From contig QIAB01000075.1 in NCBI GenBank assembly GCA_003225455.1, positions 45,401 through 80,616 of the forward strand: DNA of 35,216 bases. The letters are read 5' to 3'. Origin of the DNA: Acidobacteriota bacterium (GTDB taxonomy: Bacteria; Acidobacteriota; Terriglobia; Terriglobales; Acidobacteriaceae). Below are positions 22,404 through 29,369 of the stretch, one piece after another. The position numbers and the translations under genes were made by a program. Position 1 is the first letter of the stretch, and every line of letters begins with the position of its first letter. Below the pieces are notes generated by a model, which saw only the letters and a program-made list of their open reading frames with translations, was not told the DNA's origin and made no database searches.

Positions 22404-23351
22404 GTGCGGGCATTCTATCAGAAAAGTTGGATCCGGCAGATTGCTGCACGCCGATCGGCAATCAGGAGTGCCCTCTTCATCGCGTGCATAATCTCCGTTG
22501 GCGGTTTTGCCCAAATCGGTTCGCCCGAGATGATCTCGATTTCCCCGACCGTCGGCCCTGAGGGCACAAGACTGGAGATCACGGGGGAAAATCTTGACGG
22601 TGCCACCGCCGTTCTTTTCGGAGCGACTCCGGCCAGCTTCAAGCAAATCTCTCATCGAAAAATCGTCGCGCTCGTCCCTCACAAAGTTTCTACGTCCATG
22701 ATCACTGTCGAAACACCCCGGGGAAGCAGTTCCAGCCGATTTCCATTTATTGTTTATAACGACCCGCGGATTCCAGAAGAAGTCAGTTACAAAGCGGGAT
22801 ATGTAAACGCGGCACCGCGGCCGGCGAATTTCAACTCTGCACGATTGTGGGGGATTGCCATCGCAGACACGCGCGTACCGGCGCACAAAGCAGCTCAGGT
22901 AGAAATTGCCTGGACCCGGCTTTCTTGCCGCATCAATGATAAGGATTTTGTACTCAACGACGATCTCGGCCATGTGAATGGAGGTTTGTATATTCGCCAT
23001 CCCTGGTTCGGTGGCAATGATTACCACGAACCGATGCCGAGCAGCTACAACGAGGCTGAGCATGCCACGGTGATCCGAGTGGGCGAACGCGCAGATCGCA
23101 TCTGGCATTTCTGGAGCCCCTCGCCCAGAGCCACGCTCCCTGTTGGCACTCTCGAAGGATGCGCGGCTAAAGCTCGCGTCAAGATTTCTCCCGGCGCTTT
23201 GCTCCAAGTTGGATTTGACTACTGGCGGAATCCAACCGTCGGTTATGGTTCCGGCGGAAATAATCAAGAGGCTGGCACCAGCAACTGGTATTTTCCGTCG
23301 TCAGAGTGGCAGGAAGCCGAGTTCAGCGATATCGGTGGACCCCAGTTCTGA
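22404..23351 (+). CDS. secreted IPT/TIG-domain protein, unknown C-terminal domain
   Basis: A 315-residue protein with an N-terminal hydrophobic segment (SALFIACIISVGGFA) that should direct export. Residues 40-118 form one IPT/TIG immunoglobulin-like domain (MISISPTVGPEGTRLEITGENLDGATAVLFGATPASFKQISHRKIVALVP), typical of cell-surface and extracellular proteins. Residues 120-315 contain many aromatic residues, two Cys (in LSCRIND and LEGCAAK) that could pair, and motifs such as HPWFGGNDYHEP and RIWHFWSPSPRATLP. I do not recognise this part; its beta-rich character and the RVKISPGALLQVGFDYWRN stretch suggest a binding or hydrolase domain. The start is a GTG at 22404. Its 3' end overlaps a truncated gene on the other strand, so its own terminus may be a recombination joint. 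Confidence 0.7.
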   Translation: MRAFYQKSWIRQIAARRSAIRSALFIACIISVGGFAQIGSPEMISISPTVGPEGTRLEITGENLDGATAVLFGATPASFKQISHRKIVALVPHKVSTSMITVETPRGSSSSRFPFIVYNDPRIPEEVSYKAGYVNAAPRPANFNSARLWGIAIADTRVPAHKAAQVEIAWTRLSCRINDKDFVLNDDLGHVNGGLYIRHPWFGGNDYHEPMPSSYNEAEHATVIRVGERADRIWHFWSPSPRATLPVGTLEGCAAKARVKISPGALLQVGFDYWRNPTVGYGSGGNNQEAGTSNWYFPSSEWQEAEFSDIGGPQF

Positions 23352-23500
23352 TCGAAGCCCAGCTTGGCTCGCATTGCTATGACTGTGGGGTTGTAGATGG
23401 AAAGGAAGTGCGTCAAAGCCTCATCGAGGATGTGCAGCCCCAATGCTGCGCATAGTGCGGCCCAAGCTATCCCGAGTCTGAAGGTGGTGACTTCTCTCAC
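23264..23500 (-). pseudogene. truncated membrane-protein gene
   Basis: The frame starts REVTTFRLGIAWAALCAALGLHILDEALTHFLSIYNPTVIAMRAKLGF, which looks like the first helix and following loop of a larger membrane protein (HILDEALTHF...YNPTV is a pattern I associate with acidobacterial multi-pass proteins). After GF, near 23350, it changes to a Ser/Asn-rich tail read off the antisense of the neighbouring gene. About 45 residues appear genuine. I read it as a 5' remnant left by a deletion whose joint lies at the end of the IPT-domain gene. It could also be a genuine short single-span protein. Confidence 0.5.
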
Positions 23501-23508
23501 GCCAATCT

Positions 23509-24225
23509 CTATGCCCAGTAGTCATGATCGCGCAAAAGATGTCTTTCGTTCCAATAGTTAAACGCTGTTTTCAGAAATAGCCGGGCCACGCGCAAGTGGC
23601 CCATCTTTTGGAAGCGCCGGTTCGTGGTGTACACGCCTCCGCGCACGATGGCGAATTTGCTTCTCGCGACCTGCTTGCTCAAGAGGTAATCCTCTGCAAA
23701 ATGGACTTGTTCGTGAAACCCCCCGAGTTCATCGAAGCGGCGCTTTTCGAACAGCATGAACATACCGGTGCTGAAAGGGTGGTGAATTCGGGAAAGCTGC
23801 TGGAATAGGTTGTTGCCGAAATAGAGTAGCCTGTCCATGGAACCGCCGTCAGGACAGATTATGTTTGTGGTAACGCAATGCAGGTTTTTGCGTTGCGCCA
23901 ACTCGACCGCCCGCCGGATTAGTGAAGGGCTGGCCGGATGCACGTCTGCATCTATGAATAGTACGTAACGCGTATCCGCCAGCGCGGCGCCGGCGTTGCG
24001 TCCAACCGACGGTAATCCGCCGGGAATCACTCCGACGTCCAAGCGATCGCGAAAGCTCATTACGATGTCGGGCATGCCATCGGTGGAGTTGGCGTCAGCG
24101 ACCAACACCTTCGTGTTCCGCATCTGCGGATAATCCTGACTCGCGAGCGAGGTCAGCAAGCGCGGGAACAGCTTGGCCTCGTTCTTCGCGGGAATTACGA
24201 TCGTCAGGTCGCTCGCAGTATTCAT
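23509..24225 (-). CDS. family 2 glycosyltransferase
   Basis: A 238-residue GT-A fold transferase. It has the standard opening DLTIVIPAKNEAKLFPRLLTSLASQDYP, KVLVADANSTDGMPDIV, SVGRNAGAALADTRYVLFIDADVHP with the DxD metal/nucleotide motif, and GGFHEQVHFAEDYLLSKQVA with the acidic acceptor-side ED. A basic C-terminal segment (RRFQKMGHLRVARLFLKTAFNYWNERH) may touch the membrane. It would add a sugar from a nucleotide-sugar to a lipid or polysaccharide. The ATG at 24225 has AAGGAG nine bases upstream; the frame is open further, through the neighbouring phosphoesterase, but that extension is not plausible. It overlaps the metallophosphoesterase remnant by 130 bp, suggesting the two were one operon for envelope lipid or glycan modification. 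Confidence 0.85.
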   Translation of the reverse strand: MNTASDLTIVIPAKNEAKLFPRLLTSLASQDYPQMRNTKVLVADANSTDGMPDIVMSFRDRLDVGVIPGGLPSVGRNAGAALADTRYVLFIDADVHPASPSLIRRAVELAQRKNLHCVTTNIICPDGGSMDRLLYFGNNLFQQLSRIHHPFSTGMFMLFEKRRFDELGGFHEQVHFAEDYLLSKQVARSKFAIVRGGVYTTNRRFQKMGHLRVARLFLKTAFNYWNERHLLRDHDYWA

Positions 24226-24910
24226 GGAGGCGCACTCCTTCTTCGCCGATTGTGATGTACGTCGGACGCGAATCGATCCACCCACCTGAATTGTAGTAAC
24301 AGATCCCATCACACTCCTGTTGCATGGCGGCGTGGGTGTGGCCACAAAAAATTCGGTGGATGCCGTGCGAGCGCGCATGGAACAGAGCGCCGGACGCGAC
24401 TTTTGTGGACATGCGCAACCAACGCGTGTTGAGCCGATCGAGGAAGCGCGCCACCGGTTTGTTTTTTGAATCGAATTTCTGCAACTGGAGATAGAAGAGC
24501 GTTGCGAGATAATTCATTCGCAAACTCTTTACTACAAAGCGATCAAATTGGTGGCCGTGAATCACCCGATGGCGCAGGCCCTCATACTCCCACACATACT
24601 CCTCATACACCTTGACCCCCACCACGTGGGACATGACATCTGTCAGGCCATGGTCGTGATTGCCCTCCACCCATACCGCTCGGCCTTACGGGGTTCGTCC
24701 ACAAAAGCGGTTTGAATTTCCTTCCAGCGATCGCGCAGATTTTCCAACTCAGCGTTGGCCGAAATTCAGATCGGAGAAAATATCGCCCAGCAGAATCAAT
24801 CTGCGAAAACGGTGCCGCCGCAGCATGCGCCGGGCGTCATCGGCGCGGCTTACGTCCGACCCGAGGTGCAGGTCGGAGAGGATGAGCGTGTCGCAAACGG
24901 CAGAACTCAT
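24095..24910 (-). pseudogene. calcineurin-like metallophosphoesterase (LpxH-like), two frameshifts
   Basis: The N-terminal piece (ATG at 24910, stop at 24749) reads SSAVCDTLILSDLHLGSDVSRADDARR...LILLGDIFSDLNF, with the DxH and GD metal motifs. The C-terminal piece (open from about 24685 to 24095) has VWVEGNHDHGLTDVMSHVVGVKVYEEYVWEYEGLRHRVIHGHQFDRFV and IHRIFCGHTHAAMQQECDGICYYNSGGW, giving the GNHD, GH and GHTH motifs. Between them about 60 bases are in a third frame. Joined, they make a UDP-2,3-diacylglucosamine-pyrophosphatase-like enzyme of lipid A type, but two frameshifts (near 24752 and 24685) break it. It overlaps the glycosyltransferase start. Either a pseudogene or two sequence errors. 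Confidence 0.75.
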
Positions 24911-25014
24911 CACTTTAATTTGTACAGAGCGAATGTTAAGGAGTGATGAATAGGTTATTACAAGAGTGTTTCAGAGTATCCGATTGGGTAACCCCTGGGC
25001 CGTGCCGAAAGCGG

Positions 25015-25293
25015 TTATTTCTGTGCCGGAGGCACGTACTCTTTCGGCGGAGCTACTCCCTCTCCGAAGAAATACTGATCCATCTGCTTGACGATGACTT
25101 CCTGGTCCTCGCGCCGTGCCGGATTCAGCCGGTATTCGTTCAGCAGCATTTTGCAGAATTCCGTCCACGAGTCCCACGCTTCCTGGGAGACGTTCTCGTA
25201 GATCTTCCTGCCCAGCTCGGTATCGAAGGGAGGTTCTTCCAGGCCGGGAAGTTCTTTCTTAAGCTTGACGCACAAAACTTTGCGTTCTGCCAT
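25015..25293 (-). CDS. yggX: YggX-like Fe(2+)-trafficking / oxidative damage protection protein
   Basis: A 92-residue protein matching YggX in layout: KVLCVKLKKELPGLEEPPFDTELGRKIYENVSQEAWDSWTEFCKMLLNEYRLNPARREDQEVIVKQMDQYFFGEG. YggX protects labile Fe-S clusters and carries or buffers iron in the cytosol; the conserved N-terminal Cys is present (Cys8). The ATG is preceded by GAGGAG. The C-terminus is extended by a Pro-rich tail compared with enterobacterial YggX. It stands alone between a broken phosphoesterase gene and a secreted low-complexity protein. Confidence 0.9.
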   Translation of the reverse strand: MAERKVLCVKLKKELPGLEEPPFDTELGRKIYENVSQEAWDSWTEFCKMLLNEYRLNPARREDQEVIVKQMDQYFFGEGVAPPKEYVPPAQK

Positions 25294-25365
25294 GACACTC
25301 CTCGCAGTAAGAGCGAGGGGAAATTATCTCACAGACAGAGGACTGCCTTGCGCGCACAAACTTGA

Positions 25366-25383
25366 GGCCCACCGAAGTGGGCC
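25366..25383 (-). terminator. hairpin with UUCG loop after low-complexity gene
   Basis: On the minus strand GGCCCAC-TTCG-GTGGGCC forms a perfect 7-bp stem closed by a stable UUCG tetraloop, 25 bp after the stop of the 25408-26682 gene. The U-tract is weak (TCAAGTTTG), so termination is plausible but not classical. Confidence 0.5.
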
Positions 25384-25407
25384 CAAAGCTGCGAACTCCA
25401 TCCAGCC

Positions 25408-26682
25408 TTATAGCTGAGGCGGAGGGGTTGTGGTCGTGGGCGCGGTGTTGCTCGGAGGAGCCGTTCCATTCGGGGGAACGGTTCCCGGAGTAGTCGGGCT
25501 AGCCGGAGGCGTCGTTCCAGGAGTTGTGCTCGGAGTTGTCGTCGTCCCCGGCGTAGTGCTGGGAGTTGCCTCGGGTGTTGTGCTTGGGGTGGTTTGCGGC
25601 GTGGGAGTCGTGCTCGGAGTACTTTCCGGCATCGCAGTACCCGGCGCCGGTGTCGCGGTGCCAGGGGCTGGCGTTGCTGTCCCCGGCGTTGGAGTCACGG
25701 CACCCGGCGTGGCCTGCGTGCCTTGGGAATTCATGTCTGGCGTCTGAGTTGTATTCGGTGTAGTTCCAGGCGTCTGTGATGTAGAAGGAGCAGTCTGCCC
25801 CGGCGTCGTGGTGGTGGGCGACGTAGTCGTTCCAGTCTGAGGTGTCGTGCTCATGCCGGAATTCGTAGTACTTGTTCCGGTCTGTGGCGAGGAACTCGTG
25901 CTGGAACTGGCGGCTGAACCGGCAGTGGATCCGGTCTGCGGGGCCGAGTTAGAAGCTATCAGCACGGTTGATCCTAGCGACGCAGTCGGACCCCTACCCG
26001 AAGTTGAACAGTGATCCGCAACTTTTGTCACATTGCTAACCTGGAACGAATTTGTACCCGCAGCGCTGGAAGTGTTATTTCCTGCGCCCATACTGCCGGC
26101 GGTTCCAGTGCGATTGCTGGTTGCTCCCGCCTGATGGCTCGGGTTGGCGCCCGGCGTGACAGAGCTCGAAGCTGAAGTTCCATTTGCCGAGCTGTTCGCT
26201 GAAGCATTCATGCCGCCCATTGGTTGCCCAGTGATCTCGACCTGCTCACCGACATGGGTGCGAAGCGCATCCGTGTTGCCCATCAACGTGTACGTGGCGC
26301 CGGTTTGGCTGTCGGTTAATGTGTAATTGCCGCTAGCGGCGGAGCCGTTCAGGCATCCACGAACGGAGTTGCCCGTGGCGTTAGTTCCCGTGTCCGCGCC
26401 GCTTTGGCCAGCCGGACTCGTGGCCGGGGTCGCTTCAGTCTGGCCGCTGGGGCTAGTGCTAGAAGTCGCGCCACTCTGGGTGCTCGGGTTGGCCGTGCTC
26501 TGGCCATACGAGCTTTGGTTTCCATTAGTATCGGTTTGGCCGGTGGATGAACTTTGACTGCTGGATGTTCCCTGGTTGGACGTCGAACCGCTCTGAGATG
26601 TGCTTCCGGGGGTTGTGGTCTGAGCGATTGCCCAGCTCGCCCCCAAAAGCAACACAAAGAGAAATGTCGCTCTGGCTGTCAT
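25408..26682 (-). CDS. secreted Ser/Thr/Pro/Gly-rich low-complexity protein
   Basis: A 424-residue protein with signal peptide MTARATFLFVLLLGASWAIAQ. Residues 22-105 and 160-424 are almost only Ser, Thr, Gly, Gln, Asn, Pro and Ala. Near the end there are short repeats (PGTATPAPGTATPAPGTAMP, TTPSTTPEATPSTTPGTT). In the middle sits one ordered island of about 50 residues (SVRGCLNGSAASGNYTLTDSQTGATYTLMGNTDALRTHVGEQVEITGQ), resembling a small OB-like domain seen in many acidobacterial secreted proteins, and a second short island with KVADHCS. The two Cys could be linked. It is likely an extracellular or envelope protein, with the flanks acting as flexible and perhaps glycosylated linkers. No enzymatic motif is seen. 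Confidence 0.75.
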   Translation of the reverse strand: MTARATFLFVLLLGASWAIAQTTTPGSTSQSGSTSNQGTSSSQSSSTGQTDTNGNQSSYGQSTANPSTQSGATSSTSPSGQTEATPATSPAGQSGADTGTNATGNSVRGCLNGSAASGNYTLTDSQTGATYTLMGNTDALRTHVGEQVEITGQPMGGMNASANSSANGTSASSSVTPGANPSHQAGATSNRTGTAGSMGAGNNTSSAAGTNSFQVSNVTKVADHCSTSGRGPTASLGSTVLIASNSAPQTGSTAGSAASSSTSSSPQTGTSTTNSGMSTTPQTGTTTSPTTTTPGQTAPSTSQTPGTTPNTTQTPDMNSQGTQATPGAVTPTPGTATPAPGTATPAPGTAMPESTPSTTPTPQTTPSTTPEATPSTTPGTTTTPSTTPGTTPPASPTTPGTVPPNGTAPPSNTAPTTTTPPPQL

Positions 26683-26940
26683 AAACTTATTCTCCCTCCG
26701 AGGGATATTTAGAATGCAAACCCAAGCTTAGGCAGATCGGAAGGTCACTAGAATCCGGTAAACGGGGTAACTCTAATCAGGGCTTACGGTACAGCGATTT
26801 TTCCAGCTCGTATGCAAGTATTACGTGATTCGGAATAGGTGGCCAGCTCCGGACTTGAGAAAATGTTAAGGCTTTGACAGGCAAGGAATTGGAAGGTAGC
26901 TGCCTTCAGTCGGATGGATGCTCTGCTTAGGAGAACGAGT

Positions 26941-27279
26941 ATGGCGAAGAAGATCACAATTCTTCTGGTGGCGGTCCTGATAGTGGCTTTAGGTGCGGTC
27001 AGGCTGAAATCGGGCTTCAAGGCTCACGGCCACCATCGTGTGAACCTCAACTGGCAAGCGCCAGCCGGGAAGCCTGGTGCGCCGGTGAAGAGTTACAACG
27101 TGTACCGCAGTACCACATCGGGCAGCCAATACGTGAAGATTGCTTCGGGAGTGCCCGAAGCACGCTATGTTGACACCACGGTAAGCAGCGGCAAAACTTA
27201 TTACTACGTTGTGACCAGCGTAGACGACGTCGGGCACGAAAGCGGATTCTCGGCGGAGATTAAGGCGACAGTGCCTTGA
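26941..27279 (+). CDS. membrane-anchored fibronectin type III protein
   Basis: A 112-residue protein. The first 20 or so residues form a signal or membrane anchor (KKITILLVAVLIVALGAV). The rest is one FN3 domain: HRVNLNWQAPAGKPGAPVKSYNVYRSTTSGSQYVKIASGVPEARYVDTTVSSGKTYYYVVTSVDDVGHESGFSAEIKATVP, with the typical Trp, the YNVYRS strand and the YYYVVTSVD strand. It would sit on the outer face of the inner membrane or be secreted, for protein or glycan contact. ATG at 26941 follows AGGAG by eight bases. The 258-bp region before it holds a TTGACA at 26875 but no convincing -10. No partner is evident; the tRNA gene follows on the other strand. Confidence 0.82.
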   Translation: MAKKITILLVAVLIVALGAVRLKSGFKAHGHHRVNLNWQAPAGKPGAPVKSYNVYRSTTSGSQYVKIASGVPEARYVDTTVSSGKTYYYVVTSVDDVGHESGFSAEIKATVP

Positions 27280-27311
27280 GTCGCGCGGCTTGGTGAGTGA
27301 AGCGCAGTTTG

Positions 27312-27387
<76 letters not shown>

Positions 27388-27546
27388 GCCGATGATTTCG
27401 GAAACCTTTCTTGAGCAACTGTAGCGGAAAGCGTGAGGTCGAGCAATGCTTCCCGGGCACAAACTGAGAGGACGAACTCTACTGCTCCTCTGCCTCGCAA
27501 TTCGTGGCTGATCGACCACTAGCGGTCGGGCTCGCCGCTAAAGCGT

Positions 27547-28275
27547 CTACCCCTGCGGATACCAGTTCAAGAGCCTGACCTCAATGCCAGTTCCTTCCAA
27601 TGCCTTTTGAAATATTTTGAGATCTGATCCGCGGTAGTGATACGGGATCACGATTTTTGGATGAAAGGCTTTGACAGCCTCTGCAGCTTCCTCGGGCGGC
27701 ATCGTGTATGGCAAGTTCATGCACACGAAGGCCACGTCGATGTCCTTGAGGGCGGCGCGCATTTCCGGAACGTCTTCGGTGTCACCCGAGAAATAGAAGC
27801 GCTTGCCGCCGTAGGTGAGAACGTAGCCGTTGTCGCGTCCTTTAGGGTGAAAGAGTTGTCCGGGCGCGGGGCCGCGCTTCAGGTTGTATGCCGGGACAGC
27901 CTCAATGGTCCATCCCTGCCAGTTCTTGGTTTCTCCATTGGACACCGGCTTGGCGCTGGTGACGGTATCGACGACAGATTGCGCCGCTAGAATCTCCGTG
28001 CCTGCCTTGCTGATTTCCTTGATCGAATCGGGGTCCATGTGGTCCGGATGAATGTGGGTAATCAGAATGAGATCGGCTTTGGGCAGCCCTGAAAGTTTCG
28101 CTGGCTTGGCGGGATCGAGATAGATTGTCTTTCCTCCAGCCTCGATCAGCGTGCTGGCGTGATAAAGGGGCGTGATTTTGACCGGACCTGCGGATGTAGA
28201 AAAGATTTGCGTGTCGGTCGCGCCAGCAAGAGTCGTCACGGCAAGAACTCCGATAAGAATCAGCAACAGCTTCAT
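27547..28275 (-). CDS. exported metallo-beta-lactamase-fold hydrolase (UPF0173-like)
   Basis: A 242-residue protein with signal peptide MKLLLILIGVLAVTTLAGA. The MBL-fold signature HxHxDH appears as THIHPDHMDP, preceded by the sheet KTIYLDPAKPAKLSGLPKADLIL. Further metal-site residues are in YFSGDTED and a terminal VIPYHYRG. This is the UlaG/UPF0173 style of metal-dependent hydrolase, usually cytosolic; here it is exported. The substrate is unknown. The ATG at 28275 has GAGG five bases upstream. The frame is open 77 codons further upstream, but the signal peptide fixes the start. A C-terminal half rich in Pro (PYTMPPEEAAEAVKAFHPK) is normal for the family. Confidence 0.87.
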   Translation of the reverse strand: MKLLLILIGVLAVTTLAGATDTQIFSTSAGPVKITPLYHASTLIEAGGKTIYLDPAKPAKLSGLPKADLILITHIHPDHMDPDSIKEISKAGTEILAAQSVVDTVTSAKPVSNGETKNWQGWTIEAVPAYNLKRGPAPGQLFHPKGRDNGYVLTYGGKRFYFSGDTEDVPEMRAALKDIDVAFVCMNLPYTMPPEEAAEAVKAFHPKIVIPYHYRGSDLKIFQKALEGTGIEVRLLNWYPQG

Positions 28276-28359
28276 TTTGACCTCGCGTCCAAGTCTTGGA
28301 TGTCTCTCGTGGACGTTGAAAGCTGATTGTAGTTGAGATGGGTCGCCAGTGGCTGCTTC

Positions 28360-28389
28360 TTGACAATGTGACACATAATGTGTCACATT
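28360..28389 (+). promoter_or_regulatory. promoter with 25-bp perfect palindrome (antitoxin operator)
   Basis: TTGACA (28360-28365) runs directly into a perfect palindrome at 28365-28389: arms AATGTGACACAT and ATGTGTCACATT around a central A. It ends seven bases before the antitoxin ATG. This arrangement fits autoregulation by the antitoxin-toxin complex. The -10 would lie within or just after the right arm. Confidence 0.6.
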
Positions 28390-28396
28390 TGTATCT

Positions 28397-28633
28397 ATGC
28401 CATCGGTAAACATGCGCCAGCTTCGCGACACCCGCCGCCTAAAGGCTTGGCTCCGCGCCGGAAAGACGGTCGAACTGCGCGACCGCGACCGTCCCATTGC
28501 GCGCATCGTCCCGGAGAAGCAGGAAGAAAAACCCGTGAAGTGGCCCGATTTCGCCGCCCGCCGCCAAAAAATATTCGGAGATCAAGTCCTGACGATAGTA
28601 GATGACTTGATAAAGGACCGAGGACGCTTCTGA
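28397..28633 (+). CDS. Phd/YefM-type antitoxin
   Basis: A 78-residue antitoxin. The N-terminal part MPSVNMRQLRDTRRLKAWLRAGKTVELRDRDRPIARIVPEK is the DNA-binding Phd/YefM fold, slightly shortened. The C-terminal region (KWPDFAARRQKIFGDQVLTIVDDLIKDRGRF) would wrap the toxin. It would neutralise the PIN-domain nuclease encoded next and repress the operon through the palindrome just upstream. No Shine-Dalgarno is visible before the ATG, and the gap to the operator is tiny, so the message may be nearly leaderless. The stop (TGA at 28631) overlaps the toxin start. Confidence 0.88.
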   Translation: MPSVNMRQLRDTRRLKAWLRAGKTVELRDRDRPIARIVPEKQEEKPVKWPDFAARRQKIFGDQVLTIVDDLIKDRGRF

Positions 28634-29058
28634 CCGTCTACGCTGACAGCAGTTTCCTCGCCGCGCTCTACGTCGAAGATTCGCATTCCGCAGTCACGCA
28701 GGAGTGGATGCGACAGAATCCACGCGTTTGGTTTACTCCACTCAACTTAGCTGAATGTTTTCATGCTATCGCCAAGCAGGTCTTCTATCGCAAGATTTCC
28801 CAAACTGCCGCTGCCGCTATCTTCCAAATCTTGCAGCGTGACCGCGCCGACGGCTTATACCTTGAGACTGCGATGCCGGAAAATGCCTTTAATCTTTGCG
28901 CCGAACTCGGTCGCCGCTATGGACCGAAGCTTGGGATGCGCACACTCGACACCCTGCATGTCGCATGCGCACTGGAATTAAAGGCGGAACGCTTTTGGAC
29001 GTTTGATGAGCGGCAGGCGAAGTTGGCTAAGACTGCAGGGTTGAAAACTACGGAATAA
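28630..29058 (+). CDS. VapC-type PIN-domain toxin (apparent CTG start)
   Basis: A 142-residue PIN-domain ribonuclease. Active-site acids are in place if translation begins at CTG 28630: Asp5 (VYADSSFLAALYVED), Glu42 (LNLAECFHA), Asp107 (MRTLDTLHVACALE) and Asp126 (FWTFDERQAKLA). The next ATG (28708) would delete the first catalytic Asp, and there is no ATG, GTG or TTG in frame between. CTGA overlaps the antitoxin stop exactly as ATGA does in related operons, so CTG is the probable start, giving weak, coupled translation. The toxin would cleave RNA, often tRNA, when the antitoxin is lost. Confidence 0.88.
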   Translation: MTVYADSSFLAALYVEDSHSAVTQEWMRQNPRVWFTPLNLAECFHAIAKQVFYRKISQTAAAAIFQILQRDRADGLYLETAMPENAFNLCAELGRRYGPKLGMRTLDTLHVACALELKAERFWTFDERQAKLAKTAGLKTTE

Positions 29059-29066
29059 TAGTGTTT

Positions 29067-29094
29067 CTATACTTTTGTCTATAATGCTATACTT
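29067..29094 (+). promoter_or_regulatory. repeat-rich promoter of second TA module
   Basis: CTATACTT occurs twice (29067 and 29087) around CTATAATG, which contains a consensus TATAAT at 29080-29085, eighteen bases before the antitoxin ATG. The repeats could be antitoxin binding sites. It lies in the 44-bp gap between the two TA modules, so the second module probably has its own promoter. Confidence 0.45.
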
Positions 29095-29102
29095 GATGTG
29101 CT

Positions 29103-29357
29103 ATGGCGATTAGTATCAAGAGTATAGAGACGGAGCAGCTAGCCCGCGAGATTGCAGCCAAGACCGGGGAAAGCCTAACCGGTGCCATTCAGAAAGCGTT
29201 GGAAGAGCGGTTGGAGCGGCTCAAGAATAACCGCCGGAGCCAGGCCCTCGCAGCCCAACTCGATGACATTTTGCGGCGTGTGGATGAAATGCCCGATCTC
29301 GATTCTCGCACTCCAGACGAGATAATCGGATACGACGAAGATGGTCTCCCTCGTTGA
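29103..29357 (+). CDS. vapB: VapB-type antitoxin (PSK/Rv0623-like)
   Basis: An 84-residue antitoxin: MAISIKSIETEQLAREIAAKTGESLTGAIQKALEERLERLKNNRR is the ribbon-helix-helix-like N-terminus of the Rv0623/PSK family. Then comes an acidic C-terminal tail (DDILRRVDEMPDLDSRTPDEIIGYDEDGLPR) that would occupy the toxin active site. It precedes its toxin by 12 bp. A different family from the antitoxin at 28397, so the two modules are not a duplication of each other. Confidence 0.9.
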   Translation: MAISIKSIETEQLAREIAAKTGESLTGAIQKALEERLERLKNNRRSQALAAQLDDILRRVDEMPDLDSRTPDEIIGYDEDGLPR

Positions 29358-29369
29358 GGCGGGAATGCA

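Noticed and set aside
22404-23267. Long minus-strand frame antisense to the IPT-domain gene
   Set aside because: It has no domain, and its codon pattern is the mirror of the plus-strand gene, which has a signal peptide and an IPT domain.
25408-26682. Tandem short repeats as a CRISPR or minisatellite
   Set aside because: They are protein-level Ser/Thr/Pro repeats with codon variation, without spacers or constant unit length.
26683-26940. Riboswitch-like element before the FN3 gene
   Set aside because: I looked for paired conserved motifs of known classes and found none; only a TTGACA and no clear -10.
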